From NCBI GenBank assembly GCA_900073065.1, contig FJOG01000001.1, forward strand, positions 336,384-400,383: DNA of 64,000 nt, in the 5' to 3' direction. How positions within the stretch are numbered: the first letter of the stretch is position 1; each line of letters opens with the position of its first letter. The position numbers and the translations under genes are program-made. The notes beneath the pieces are model-generated. The model did no database searches, had not been told where the DNA came from, and was given only the letters and a program-made list of their open reading frames with translations. Below are positions 23,801-34,038 of the stretch, piece by piece. This stretch comes from Phialocephala subalpina. Its lineage: Eukaryota > Ascomycota > Leotiomycetes > Helotiales > Mollisiaceae.

Positions 23801-24498
23801 GGGTCAATTTTGGCGGCCAGCGCCGGTCTCACAGTTGGCAAAGCTGGTGATGATGGTTCATTTGCGTCGTTTGGCCGTTGTGCGAATCTCAGTTGGAATT
23901 CGTTGTATTTTCGAAGTAATCGTGCAGCTGGTGTGGCTTCCTTCTCGATACCCATCGTATACACTTCTTCTGCCTGTGTCCATCTTCCAGCTCCTTCCAA
24001 CCAAGCAGCAAACTCTTCGTAGAATAGTGCTAGCCGTTCTCCAATATTATGGCGAGCTAAGAAAGCGAAAGTCTCTCTCGGTGTATCGGAGAAGAATCGA
24101 ATGTATGAGATCCATAGCTTCAGGTACCGCGGATCATTCTTGTACTGGGGGGAAGTGAGAAAGGCCTTCGTGGCGCGCTCGAGTAAAGGGAGGAGTTGTG
24201 ATGCTGGTGTTGCTTGTGCTGAAGGATACGCGTCCAAAGTCCAGCGCACATATCTATCATAGATGTCCAAAGGGTCGTCTGACTCCGAAATGGTCAGTAA
24301 TTCGTTTTCGTATTCATTTCTCATAGCATCATTAAGGTTTTTCGTGTCGGATGGTGTTGGTGTTGCAAGTTTATGGAGGGGCGACGGCGAAAACATGCTT
24401 GCGAGAGCGCGCGCTGATCGTCCTCCTGGAAGAGATTGAATGTTTTCCTTCTGGTTTTCGATGATATCGAAATCGATGAGATCCTCGGAGACCGACAT
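20802..24498 (-). CDS. BUB1: BUB1/MAD3 spindle-checkpoint kinase, with a frameshift near the C-terminus
   Basis: Exons 24498-23521, 23436-23025 and 22977 to the end (about 1188 aa). The N-terminus carries a KEN box (NQKENIQ, about residue 17) and the Mad3/BUB1 TPR domain (DPLDIYDRYVRWTLDAYPS to RYLKLWISYIRF). A second KEN box (DRKKENVMEPKPWVGE, about 298) precedes a linker and long acidic segments. The C-terminal kinase has GAGAFAPVYL, catalytic HGDLKADN and DFGRGID. Having both KEN boxes and an apparently active kinase fits a single undivided MAD3/BUB1 gene. Just after LEGNCERG the frame breaks inside a run of five Cs on the + strand (20861-20865); the conserved C-terminal residues continue in the next frame to a TGA at 20802. 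As written, the unshifted frame runs on to 20693 with unrelated sequence. A homopolymer sequencing error is the simplest cause. Confidence 0.9.
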
Positions 24499-25271
24499 TT
24501 TGGCGGAAGTTTGGCGTTTGGTCGTTGTTGGCGCTGAAGATTGGAGTTGCGTTTCCTCGACATCTTGAATCCAAACAGACCATGGTTGCTAGATGGCAAC
24601 GTGTTAGCGTGCTTTCCAATCTGGAGTCTGGTCACGTGCTCAGCCAAGACCATGCAATTCAACCGCGCTTCTGCGATGCTCTCGTCCAATGTTCGCTCTC
24701 CTCTGCAACATCAACATCTTCCGTTCACGAATGATGATCGCCATTTCTGTACCGAATGTCGTTCGTTGGCTGTTGGGTACGAAGCCCTGGCTGATGGTGA
24801 CAGCTATCCCCACAGGAGTCGTCAGCCGCCACCGAGAATCCCCGTACCTAGACCAGGCCAGAGCTTATGTCCACCACTGGCTGACGCTGGTACCGCGCGG
24901 TCATACAGCATTCTTCGTCCCAAAATTATCTACGAACGCCTGCAAAAGAAGTTTGATAATCGTCCAGGGGCATAAGGTAGGCGGTCCATAATGCCAAGGA
25001 AAGCTTATTCCACGAGGGGTCTCGCTGTCAGCCGCATGTTTGATCCTCCGGCTTGTCTCATTAGGCTTTCTTTTCTTGGGTAACGTATGGCGCAGCCTTC
25101 CTGTTACTCGTACCTGTCTCTATTAGGATGGGATTTGCCGAGCTCTACTCTACATAGGGGCTGTTGTCTCTTGATCCCTTGATATCTCACTTCAATCAAC
25201 AACACCCTTTCGTCCCACGTTTTTCTTCAACCCCTTTTCTTCCTGCTTCGCTCCCCTTTCAATTGTCAGAC
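24499..25271. other. divergent promoter region BUB1 / DUF5672 gene
   Basis: It holds a GCACGTGAC element (minus orientation) 133 bp before the BUB1 start. Plus-strand frames at 24541-24991 overlap one another in different frames and show no domain, so I do not call them. Confidence 0.4.
24631..24639. promoter_or_regulatory. GCACGTGAC element upstream of BUB1
   Basis: Read on the minus strand it is GCACGTGAC, 133 bp upstream of the BUB1 start codon; the same 9-mer is found before POL5, APN1 and PYM/QCR9. Confidence 0.5.
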
Positions 25272-26362
25272 ATGCTACCATGGCAGGTACGAAATAGAGC
25301 AACACACCTAATGTCTAGATGGGCGGTCTTTGCATTCTTTTTTGTCCTAATATTTTATTACTTGTAAGTACCACCATTGGCCTTTTTTTACTCGTCACTG
25401 ACTCCTTCAGTTCCTGGACGACTCTTACGTCTCGATCATCAATTGAATCCTTCGAATCCGAACAAAGAATTGCTGAGAATAAGACCAAAACCGAATCGTC
25501 ACCAATTCCTCAATATGACCCTCGCAAACTCGCCCTTCTCGTCGAAACACGACCATTACCCCATCTGCCAGCCCTTTTCACACACATGACAACTATCATT
25601 CCTCCCGAGTGGACATTCAAATTCATGGGCTCTGCAGAGGCTCTTTTGTTCATGCGATCCTCTCCCGTCATAACGCGATTCGAAGAGTCTGGCAAGCTCC
25701 AACTTCTCCCCATCCCAGGCAATTATTCCCTCAAGGACCGAGAAACGATTTCGCAGATGTTTACGGACATTCACCTCTACAGAGATATCCTAGCACCTGC
25801 CGAACATTTACTTGTCTGGCAACCCGACAGCATATTTTGTGCAAACGCACCGAGGACTCTAAACGATTATTTGGAGTGGGATTGGGTCGGCGCACCATGG
25901 TCGAAAACGGCACAATATGGCGGTAATGGAGGTCTGAGTCTGCGGAAAGTGAATAAGATTGTGGAGGTGTTGGCCAATAAGACGAGAAGAGTGGGAGATG
26001 GTGCTTTGGAAGATCTGTGGTTGACCAACAATCTCCACAATCTTCCCGACAACCATATGCCAAACGCGGCCATCAGTAAGACATTCAGTGTAGAGAGCGT
26101 TTGGGATGACGCGCCTCTTGGATATCATGTCGGCTGGTTGGGTGTACACCATGAGCAGGTGAGTAAACTCGCTTGGGGCTTTCGTCTCGTGTTCTTGGGC
26201 TGGAAAAAACTGGGTGCTAATTCTCGCGAGCAGATTTGGGACGATCAAAAACAAGTTGATCACATCATGAAATATTGTCCCGAGGTCAAGATGATTTTAG
26301 GCATGAAGCTGGACAACGATAAACCGGAAGCAATCAAAAACATGGAAAATCCTATCAATTAG
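25272..26362 (+). CDS. DUF5672-family type II membrane protein, glycosyltransferase-like
   Basis: Exons 25272-25363, 25411-26158 and 26234-26362 give 322 aa. A short basic N-terminus is followed by one membrane helix (WAVFAFFFVLIFYYL), then a lumenal-type domain with the DUF5672 signatures KLALLVETRPLPHLPAL, LLVWQPDSIFC, YLEWDWVGAPW and QYGGNGGLSLR, and GYHVGWLG near the end. These resemble the layout of Golgi glycosyltransferases, but substrate and activity are unknown. The second intron (26159-26233) is 75 nt, begins GTGAGT, has a TGCTAAT branch site and ends CAG, yet it is also open in frame, so a 347-residue or retained-intron form cannot be excluded. Exon sequence GAGCAG stands at both edges of that intron. 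Confidence 0.82.
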
Positions 26363-26457
26363 ATATGATCCTTTCGAACGACGCGACGGCTCCTAGCTAC
26401 GAATTCTGACATCTCTTGCGGGTGCTAGCCCACACTTTCTTCGTATTCTATAATGCT
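26363..26457. other. short spacer
   Basis: 3' flank of the DUF5672 gene; nothing recognised. Confidence 0.3.
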
Positions 26458-26945
26458 ATGCCTCCAACTCTGGCCACGATATTGGCAGATATACTTGCAG
26501 CAGCGGCAGGGAAAACATGGTTCTGCAAAGAATATCATTGCGGCGAGACGAAATAGGAGCTTTTGGTGTGGCAGTCTGTCGATGAGAATTTCTTCTACGT
26601 ATATTGGACTTGACCAGCCTACTTGTACGTGCAGACGATCCGCACCTAGTTCAATCTTGAACCTTAGTCGAGATGTTTCGGTCAACCTTCGAGGAGAGCC
26701 TGTGCGATTTCCACGAACGAACGATCTGAGTCATGTTCCACGCCAATCAAACATTTGGCGACAAATGCAAGCAATGTCTCGTCGAGGGAGATTCTTCGAG
26801 ATCTGCTGAATTGATGTTCGGATATCAGATTGAAGGCTGTCGGGATCTATGCCGCTTCTTTGCGGAAGTCAAGGCGGGTTGGAGGCTCAGAGAAGGTGGC
26901 CAGCTGAGCCCAATTGAGGCTGAGAGACCGGTTTCAAGGAATTGA
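26458..26945 (+). pseudogene. decayed protein-coding gene of unknown function
   Basis: From the ATG at 26458 a protein-like frame reads MPPTLATILADILAAAAGKT, WFCKEYHCGETK, hits TAG, and continues ELLVWQSVDENFFYVYWT to a TGA. From about 26634 a second frame reads DDPHLVQS, TGA, TLVEMFRSTFEESLCDFHERTI, TGA, then MFHANQTFGDKCKQCLVEGD to a stop at 26945. The text on both sides of each stop looks like one protein. Each stop can come from a single C-to-T change (CAG to TAG, CGA to TGA), the type made by RIP or deamination. A frame change or lost intron lies near 26599-26634. A CxxC-type pair (CKQC) is visible; no family recognised. Confidence 0.42.
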
Positions 26946-27219
26946 GTCAACCTGTAGGCGATTTTACAGAATACCATTTATTCAAAGCTACTTCGTCTTA
27001 TGACCATTTACTATTGTTTCTGCAAATGCTAATTTGCTGTTGCCAATCCGCTCCGCGTTTGAGTGCCTCAGGTTTCGAACCTCGCACCCCTCGGTCTCTC
27101 AATCAGGCATCCTCCCCAATTCAGCTCATCATTTCCCGTCATCAACACAAACAACCCCAATATCGACTTACCAAACCAATACTTCTGGCTTAAGTTCAAG
27201 AAATTGGACATCCTTCTCA

Positions 27220-27567
27220 ATGTCCAACATAGCTTTAGCAAACGCCTTCCGCCGCATCGCCAAAAAAGCCTCACATCCCAATGCACTTCTATATAAGACA
27301 CAGCTTGGATGGGCGACGCAGAAATATGTTGTCAGAGGGGAGTTGGGTGATGGGAAGGAGGATGCGGTTCTTCTTGCTGCCCCTGAAAATGATGGGCGGA
27401 AAGAGGGGCAGGAAGAAGCGGGGGTTGGGGCGGAAAGCAGGGTGGCAATGCGGGATGATGGTTATGCGAATTATGCGATGAAAGAGGCAGGAGTGAACTA
27501 TGAGCAGGATCGGGTAGATCGAGCGACTGTCGGCGGTGGTAGAGGGGAAAGTGAACCGAAGTCATGA
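27220..27567 (+). CDS. hypothetical small protein, tandem copy 1
   Basis: A single exon of 115 aa from the ATG at 27220 (MSNIALANAFRRIAKKASHP). The core HPNALLYKTQLGWATQKYVV, then RGELGDGKEDAVLLAAPEND, is followed by a charged, Glu/Gly/Arg-rich, low-complexity tail ending ESEPKS. I do not recognise the family. The core is clearly related to the reading frame at 28091-28501 (Y..t..WA.hKf.VRGELG.G.ED....P..D), so the two are tandem duplicates. The relation continues downstream: both are followed by the 16-mer TCATAGAGTTGTAAAA at 27703 and 28624. No signal peptide or membrane segment is seen; the tail looks disordered. Confidence 0.5.
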   Translation: MSNIALANAFRRIAKKASHPNALLYKTQLGWATQKYVVRGELGDGKEDAVLLAAPENDGRKEGQEEAGVGAESRVAMRDDGYANYAMKEAGVNYEQDRVDRATVGGGRGESEPKS

Positions 27568-28090
27568 TGATGGTTTGAAGTAATTATGGATGACAGGATG
27601 CATTTGTAAGTAGCAGCCTCCCACTCGAGAAGCCAGTCCGCTGAAAGTGTATTGGACGGTGTTATATGGCGTTTTTTGTATACTATTGATACCCCCCTCC
27701 TCTCATAGAGTTGTAAAACACCAATCTCTACTCTTACGTTGTGCAGGAACTACGCCCATGCCTTAGGTTAACATGACCCAACCCTTGATCCTCGATCAGG
27801 CATCCGATCTCTCATCCCACACAGCACCATAATCACCTCCCTCGCAATCAACTAGTCAACCCAACCCAACCCAAACACAAAACCTGCTATCGAAAGCCAG
27901 AGATATTCTATCCATCGCACCTTTTTTTTCTAAAAAAAAAAAAACTCCCAGCCTTGCAGCAACTATCACGGGCCGACCCGATCTAGCAAACCGTCATATT
28001 CGCGAACCATCCTCCTCGTACGCTGAGATACTGTGGATTGAGACAGTCCAATCCACGCTGGAAGGTTTTATAACGCTGGTTGGTATCAAT
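27568..28090. other. spacer between the tandem copies
   Basis: It holds the shared 3' motif TCATAGAGTTGTAAAA (27703-27718) and a poly-T/poly-A stretch at 27922-27943. The frame of copy 2 is open upstream through this area but without an ATG. Confidence 0.4.
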
Positions 28091-28501
28091 GTGTCCAGGC
28101 CTAACTCGCGCCTGTCGCCAAATGGTCAAAGCGACTTCGGGCTCCTGCAAGTGAACCCTCTCATCTATTACGGCACGATGGAGTGGGCGGTGCACAAATT
28201 TATTGTTAGAGGGGAGTTGGGGAGTGGGGATGAGGATCCGATTGCGCTTCCTTCACCGGAAGATGATAATCAAAAGCAGGAGCGACTTGAGCGAGGGGAA
28301 TCTCGGGAAGGGACGGAGAGCGGGGAGGGGGAAGGTGCATCAATATCGCGGGCGATGGGGGAAGAAGCAATGAAGAATGGGAAAGATCGGACGGATCGGA
28401 CGAAGGGGGAAGGAATGGAGAACGAAATCAATCGGACAAATCGAGCGAGCTCTGATGATGGAGATGGGAAGGAGGCGGGAGAATCTCCACCGTGGCTATG
28501 A
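28091..28501 (+). CDS. hypothetical small protein, tandem copy 2 (start unresolved)
   Basis: The frame contains NPLIYYGTMEWAVHKFIVRG, then ELGSGDEDPIALPSPEDDNQ, homologous to copy 1, followed by a Glu/Arg/Asn-rich tail (RTDRTKGEGMENEINRTNRA) ending SPPWL. The codon at 28091 is GTG; the first in-frame ATG is at 28178 and would remove part of the homologous core. A good acceptor (CCTTGCAG at 27952-27959) suggests an upstream exon that I could not find, or the copy has lost its start. Function unknown. Confidence 0.4.
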   Translation: MSRPNSRLSPNGQSDFGLLQVNPLIYYGTMEWAVHKFIVRGELGSGDEDPIALPSPEDDNQKQERLERGESREGTESGEGEGASISRAMGEEAMKNGKDRTDRTKGEGMENEINRTNRASSDDGDGKEAGESPPWL

Positions 28502-29249
28502 TGAATCGAAAGAAACGATTGTGAGTATCTGGATTGCGGGGTACATTCAGAGACACCAGATTGCTGACCACTTTTTTGGAACGATTGTATGAACATGTAC
28601 AGTACATACCGAAGATACCCCACTCATAGAGTTGTAAAATCTCAGTCTCCATTCTCAGCAAGCAATCAAGCACACCTTCCCCTTCCAAATTGGGGGAAAG
28701 CAGCACGCAATGATAGTGTTGATGTTCGAGTACACTCTCCTCTCCTTGCCTAGCAGACCTCAGGTGCTCTCAAGTTGCGCGTATCCTTGCTCCACAGCTA
28801 TTCCATTTTCCTGTCGGGAGGCAAGTCGTCTGTCACAGAGCACAGGACTACGAATCTTACTTGAATTGGTCATTTCTACTGTTTTTCATATGATACACAT
28901 CGATCCGTTACATCGTGCACATCTCAGGTCCGTTAATCATCACGAGTGTGACGATATAGCAGGTAGAGGCGGCAACACGGTGGCACGACATTCCCCGCGC
29001 CAGCATCAACGATTTCACCTATATGTTCTCCTCGATATACTTAAACTTTAGTGAACCACGAGAATGTAAACATGGAGCCTCCAAGACCCATATCAAGTGA
29101 CGATGACCTTCGTCCCGGGACCGTTCTACTACTTGGTGGTGGGATCGGATTCCCCTCCTCTTTATCAAAGACCCTGCTAGCTTTTAGGAAGCAAACCGCG
29201 AACATGACGCAACAAAGATCAGTCTTGAACCGAATCTAACTAATGATCC
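28502..29249. other. intergenic region
   Basis: It carries the second TCATAGAGTTGTAAAA motif (28624-28639). Short plus frames (28710-29051, 29051-29239) are not supported. Confidence 0.4.
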
Positions 29250-30063
29250 GATCAAGAATATTAAAACCTTGCGATTAAATTACATTTTAAAAATCAACGT
29301 AGCCCTTTATATAAACTGCTTTATACTTCTAAATAAGTTAGAATTTAATTAAAAGCTTTAAATTTCTAAGTTTCAATCAAATTTATTAACCGGTTATTAT
29401 ATTATTAATTAAAAAATAATCGCGCGCTATCAAATCGCAATCGCAAAACCTCTCAAGTATATTTCTGCCTAAGGCACTAAGGCCATAAGACGTTGGAATA
29501 CTAAAATCTTACTCTTTTTACAATTTTATAACTACGTAACTTTTAAAGAAATTCTAAAGGATTTCTTTCTAATAAATAATAATTATTAAAAGTTTTTAAT
29601 TTGAAATTTAGAATATAAACTAATTAATTAAAGTCGAAAACTTTATAACTTCTCGTAATAATATTTTTACGAAATTTTATAAAATATTTTATAATAAATA
29701 AAATTAAACTTGAGAATAATATTTTAATTAGAAATTATTTTCTTCAAATTAAATTTTTTTTTTTTCAAAATAAATAAACGTTTGAAATTTCAATTAATTT
29801 TATAATATAAATTATAATTAATTAAAATAATAATATTAATAATTAAATAATTAATTATAAAGAAATTTTATATAAAGAATATAAAAATATTATCGCTTTA
29901 TTCCTTGTTCAAATGGGGCCTAGCATAGCTCGTACCTCGCAAACGCGCTTTACTTTTTCTCTATCTAATGATATACTTTTCAAGTTATAAGCTCTTAAAT
30001 TGCGTTTTTTATAAGGGTTTAAAGTTAGGGCAATACTAATTGATACAAAGGAAGCAGTTTGGC

Positions 30064-30122
30064 AGATTCTGCCGGGCGGTAACCTAAAAAAGGGTAGTCT
30101 AGCAGATTCTGCCGGACGGTAA
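30064..30122 (+). repeat. two direct copies of AGATTCTGCCGNNCGGTAA
   Basis: Copies at 30064-30082 and 30104-30122, exactly 40 bp apart, differing only in the two central bases (GG, GA). A third, inverted copy (centre AG) is at 30348-30366, inside the spacer of the inverted repeat. Confidence 0.75.
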
Positions 30123-30155
30123 GCTAGAGAAACGTTTTGCTGCTCCGATACGCCT

Positions 30156-30297
30156 CACCAAAATAATAACATTTTGAGTTTTACTTTACGAGCCCGCATC
30201 GTATTTATTCTCTTATAGAATTTTACGATAAGTTTATATATGAAAAGCCCTTAATTCATAGAGTATTCGCGCAATTGAACTCGAGTTAATCCGTCTT
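30156..30297 (+). repeat. left arm of a perfect 142-bp inverted repeat
   Basis: The 142 bases from CACCAAAATAATAAC to TTAATCCGTCTT are the exact reverse complement of 30428-30569. The spacer is 130 bp. Beyond the inner edge weaker similarity continues for a few bases. Confidence 0.93.
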
Positions 30298-30347
30298 TCC
30301 GTTTCCTTGATATTTACATTAGAAGCCGTGATCGATATGTAAAGCTT

Positions 30348-30366
30348 TTACCGCTCGGCAGAATCT
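30348..30366 (-). repeat. inverted copy of AGATTCTGCCGNNCGGTAA
   Basis: It reads TTACCGCTCGGCAGAATCT on the + strand, the reverse complement of the motif found twice just left of the inverted repeat. Confidence 0.75.
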
Positions 30367-30427
30367 ACTTTAGAAAATCGATCGATATATCGATTCTAGG
30401 TTTAACTACAAATATCGAAGAAACTAA

Positions 30428-30569
30428 AAGACGGATTAACTCGAGTTCAATTGCGCGAATACTCTATGAATTAAGGGCTTTTCATATATAAACTTATCGT
30501 AAAATTCTATAAGAGAATAAATACGATGCGGGCTCGTAAAGTAAAACTCAAAATGTTATTATTTTGGTG
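30428..30569 (-). repeat. right arm of the perfect 142-bp inverted repeat
   Basis: Exact reverse complement of 30156-30297. Together the arms could fold into a long hairpin or mark a fold-back/MITE-type element or two opposed copies of a repeat. Confidence 0.93.
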
Positions 30570-30840
30570 TTCCATTTTGGCCTAAAGCTGCCTAAGGCAT
30601 TTGGGGTTTTTTTTGACCCTGTTTAAACCAATCATTTCGACAAGGATCAAACATCGAGTCTTTTACTTCTATATTTTGCAGACTATAAACGGAGCTAGCT
30701 ATAAAGAGTTAGTTTAATATATATAATATAAATCTTAATTTTAAAAAAATATTGAATTAAAAGAAGTATTTTTAAAGACTTTAATTCTTAATTTTTAATT
30801 TTTAAACTCGAAACTTGATTTGAACTTTTTTTTCCACCTG

Positions 30841-31793
30841 CCCGAACCCCTATACTCCAACCACGTGATTTTAGCGGGTGGGGGTCTAAAGCCCCCTCCA
30901 CCCTGCGCTGCGCTAGGCAATTATAATAAACCCTTTTTTAACCAAACTCAAAAACAAGTTGAGATTGAATAATATTTTACTAGTATTATAATAATGCAAG
31001 GTTGGCATGGTTCGGGGGTCACGTGCATAGCGAAAATTTTGTTATTTAGACTGCAGTTCCTATAGACTCAGAATATTATCCTTCTTCCCCATTATTTGTT
31101 TGCGCCCACAGATTGAGAGCTCTTGTTTTTGCGAGCTTATTACAGGCCTAGTGCTGCTCCACTCTCTCATTCATATAAGCAGTACAGTATATCTTTTATA
31201 GTATGGGACTCAATTTACAAGCTACCTTCTTTCAACGTGTTACCAATACGTCAAGCAGATTAGCGCTAAACCACTCCTTCTTGTCTACTTGTTTCTATTG
31301 CACTTATTCTTCCTTGTATTGTGTGCAGAGACTATACGACAACTTGGACGATGTATTAGAACTGTTCAATCATTTTGGCTCATTTTCCCGCGGCTTATGA
31401 ATGATCATCAGCCGATAACTTGAACGCGTAAACGCCCTCATGTGACAGTATAAACCTTGAGAGCATCTTCCACGCGTACGTTAAGTCCGGTCTAATCAAT
31501 GTCGAGTCAAGTACCCGCCAATTCTCTAACGCTATTCCGCAACGCGCAACATGATGGTCAACTTGTGGTTTTATGCAATTGGTCTAATTAAACGTACAGA
31601 ATTATATATCCGACCTTTCTCCTATCTTGATTCGCAGAGCTTATTAGAGGCTGGGCTTCGAGGTTGGACTCTGTGGTCACGTGAGCCTACGGCTCTGGAT
31701 TTCTCACAAGGTTTTCCACGACGAAGTGAACACGGACCTTTAGACAGAATACTTCAAAGATTTCTATTGAACACAAGCATTATATATGGAAAT
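30841..31793. other. intergenic region right of the AT-rich block
   Basis: Composition returns to normal. Short plus frames (31203-31400, 31551-31886) show no domains. A TCACGTGA palindrome is at 31677-31684. Confidence 0.4.
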
Positions 31794-33446
31794 TCAATAA
31801 ACGAGCACAATTGCTTTCACGGTTGTTGCCCTCGGACCATCGGAGGTCATTTCTGCGTACCGAAATCCGCGTCGTATGATCCATAGGACCTTTTTCTTCG
31901 AGCGTTTGTCTGGGATGTATTTTTCGCCGTCTTCAGTGTATCCCTCCTGTTCTCCTGGCTTGAAAATACTTCCAACTGCGGGTTGAATTACCTTGAACAT
32001 GCCTCCTGGTGCTTCAAAATAAGACCACAACCTGATAGTTGTCTCGATTAGTTGTGCTCTGTGGTGAGACCATGGCGTGATCTTGTTGAATTCTTTTGTC
32101 AGGGGCTCCAAATACGTCTCCATTTTGTGGATTATGTATTGGGTGTTCTTCAGCATCTCTTGCTCAAACGCGGGCTTTTCCCATGTCCTCAATTGAACTT
32201 CTCGCAAAACATGTCGTCCTTTTTCTGGCCACCCTAGATATATGTCAGCCAAAGAAACTGTGTTAGTTTAGACATCGACATACTTTCTTCTCCAAATTGG
32301 TGGACCCCCGTCATCATGGTCCTCACTGGCTTCATGTTTGGCAATTCAAAAATATCGAGCCTGTTTCCAAGGACGTCAATCACAAACCATGAAACAAAAG
32401 CCTGGTGCACCTGCGAAAATTTGAGATTCTCCAAGCTCGCTGCAATCTCAAGGGGCGAGTCTCGATGTATTTGTAACATTTTTCGTAATGAGGCAGTAAT
32501 CGGGGTGTGGCCCTTCGTCGGATTGACCGAACCATCGGTGATTTGGTACCATTCCTGTCCCGCGAGTGTGGCCGCCCTCGCATCGATGAGTTGCCATGTC
32601 TTCAAAGGAACCTTCAAAGCCTCTTCTCCAGGATCTCTGAATGCTTCGATCACATCACAAACCTCCTTGTTGTAGTTGAATATGCATTCATCGAGCTTGC
32701 GAACAAGGCCGCGGATGACAGATTTGTCGAAACTGTGGTACTTCTCGTTTCGGGGGCGTTGCAGGATCGCTGCGCTCCCTTCGTGCCACTGTACATTCTC
32801 TGAGGATCGACCAAGTAGTTGCTGGCTGATAAGCTGCGGGGTGTCTTCCTCAGGAAGTGGTGATTGGGAGTTCTCGAAGGGTGCCGCTTCCTCTCCACCC
32901 AGCAGGCTCGTCACTATTCCAAGAATGGATCTGATTGCTTGGGTAATGACACCTCTCGTGTACCCTTCTGGTTGATCGAGACATTTGGAACAAATGAAGG
33001 CAGCGACATTCACCCCTTGATTTGCGGAAAACAGCAACATCTTTCTTGGCTCCTTCGTGTTGTCCTTAAAGATGCATGAGTCGTGGTACCACAGACCGCA
33101 CTCGTCAATATCGCACTGTATCATGACTCCACTCGTAACTCTTTGTCTTCCCGGCATCGCCTCGCATATCGGACATGCCCGCGAATTATTGCTTTGTTGA
33201 TTTCGAGGCGGCTGAGAACGCTGGATCGATGTGGGCTTCGGCGGCGCGCCGTTGCGGGCTTTCTTTACCTGGCGATCGATTGGCAAGTCGTTTGTATTGA
33301 GTGTGGCTGATGAAGCAGCTCGATTTATCTCAACTACTCTATTATTCGTCAATCGATAAATGTGACGGTACATCAGGGCGCACATACGTATCTGCCGTCT
33401 TCTCGGATTCTTCCCTCTTGCGCTTTTCGGATTTTTTGGATGGCAT
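31794..33446 (-). CDS. PHD-finger protein of unknown role
   Basis: Exons 33446-33388, 33338-32284 and 32233-31794 join across 49- and 50-nt introns to 517 aa. The N-terminus is short and basic (MPSKKSEKRKREESEKTADT), a likely nuclear signal. At about residues 66-125 lies a Cys4-His-Cys3 zinc finger: CPIC, CDIDECGLWYHDSC, then FICSKC, with the Trp-Tyr-His triad usual in PHD fingers that read histone H3 tails. The remaining roughly 390 residues are helical and charged with no domain I recognise. Inferred role: a chromatin or transcription factor, possibly binding histone tails. It is divergent from the Hsp70-like gene, starts 592 bp apart. Confidence 0.75.
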
Positions 33447-34038
33447 CTTCGAGTCGTGGGTGGTATTCTGTTTCGAAGGCAGGAATGCTCTGAACTCCGC
33501 TGGTGGACTCTCTGCTATATTCTAGCAATGACGGTATGTGCCACCCCTCTTCGTGCGAGAGTTTGGTCATTGATATACTAAAGGCTACCAAGGACGAGAA
33601 GGGATAATTTTTGGCGAGACCAAAGGAACCATCCTAAGTACTCTTTTTCTCTCCTCGACAAGAGACAGGAGGTGGGCGGGCAGTTGACCCAACAAACAGC
33701 TGCGAAATCCTTAGGCAGGGTTCCTGGAAGGCCAGCCAAACAGAAGACCACTTCAACCAACTGAGGTTACACAACATACACTGGTGATCCTAATTTTGCA
33801 ATGACTCAGAACAAGGGGGGAAGGCAATCAATGCTTCCCCGACCTCAGCTGGTTCGCATCAGGCGTAGTACGGTGGTCCACCATGCTTATCAGCCCGCGT
33901 GGGCATTGCTCAAAGCTCGCCCGTATTGATTTCCTTCCTTTACTCCTGATTATGGTTGTTGAGGACCATCTACTTCCTTAAACCCCGCCGTCACGATCTT
34001 CTTTTTGGAACCTCGCCATTTCGTGGGCCTGTTCCGTC
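33447..34038. promoter_or_regulatory. divergent intergenic region, PHD gene / Hsp70-like gene
   Basis: 592 bp that must hold both promoters. No repeat or CACGTG element is evident; a shared regulatory region is inferred from head-to-head layout only. Confidence 0.4.

Larger units (their letters stand above)
29250..30840. repeat. AT-rich, RIP-like gene-free block
   Basis: An abrupt change at about 29250 to very AT-rich sequence with long A/T runs and TAA/TTA-type words and no usable open frame on either strand, continuing to about 30840. The composition contrasts sharply with the balanced flanks. In Pezizomycotina this is the usual look of duplicated or transposon DNA mutated by RIP. No element can be named. 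Inside it lie less AT-biased stretches including a perfect inverted repeat and three copies of a 19-nt motif. Confidence 0.7.

Noticed and set aside
24541..24991. Two overlapping plus frames in the BUB1/DUF5672 promoter
   Set aside because: Different overlapping frames, neither with a recognisable feature.
27070..27085. GGTTTCGAACCTC as a tRNA B-box
   Set aside because: No matching A-box or cloverleaf around it; no tRNA or rRNA gene was recognised in the window.
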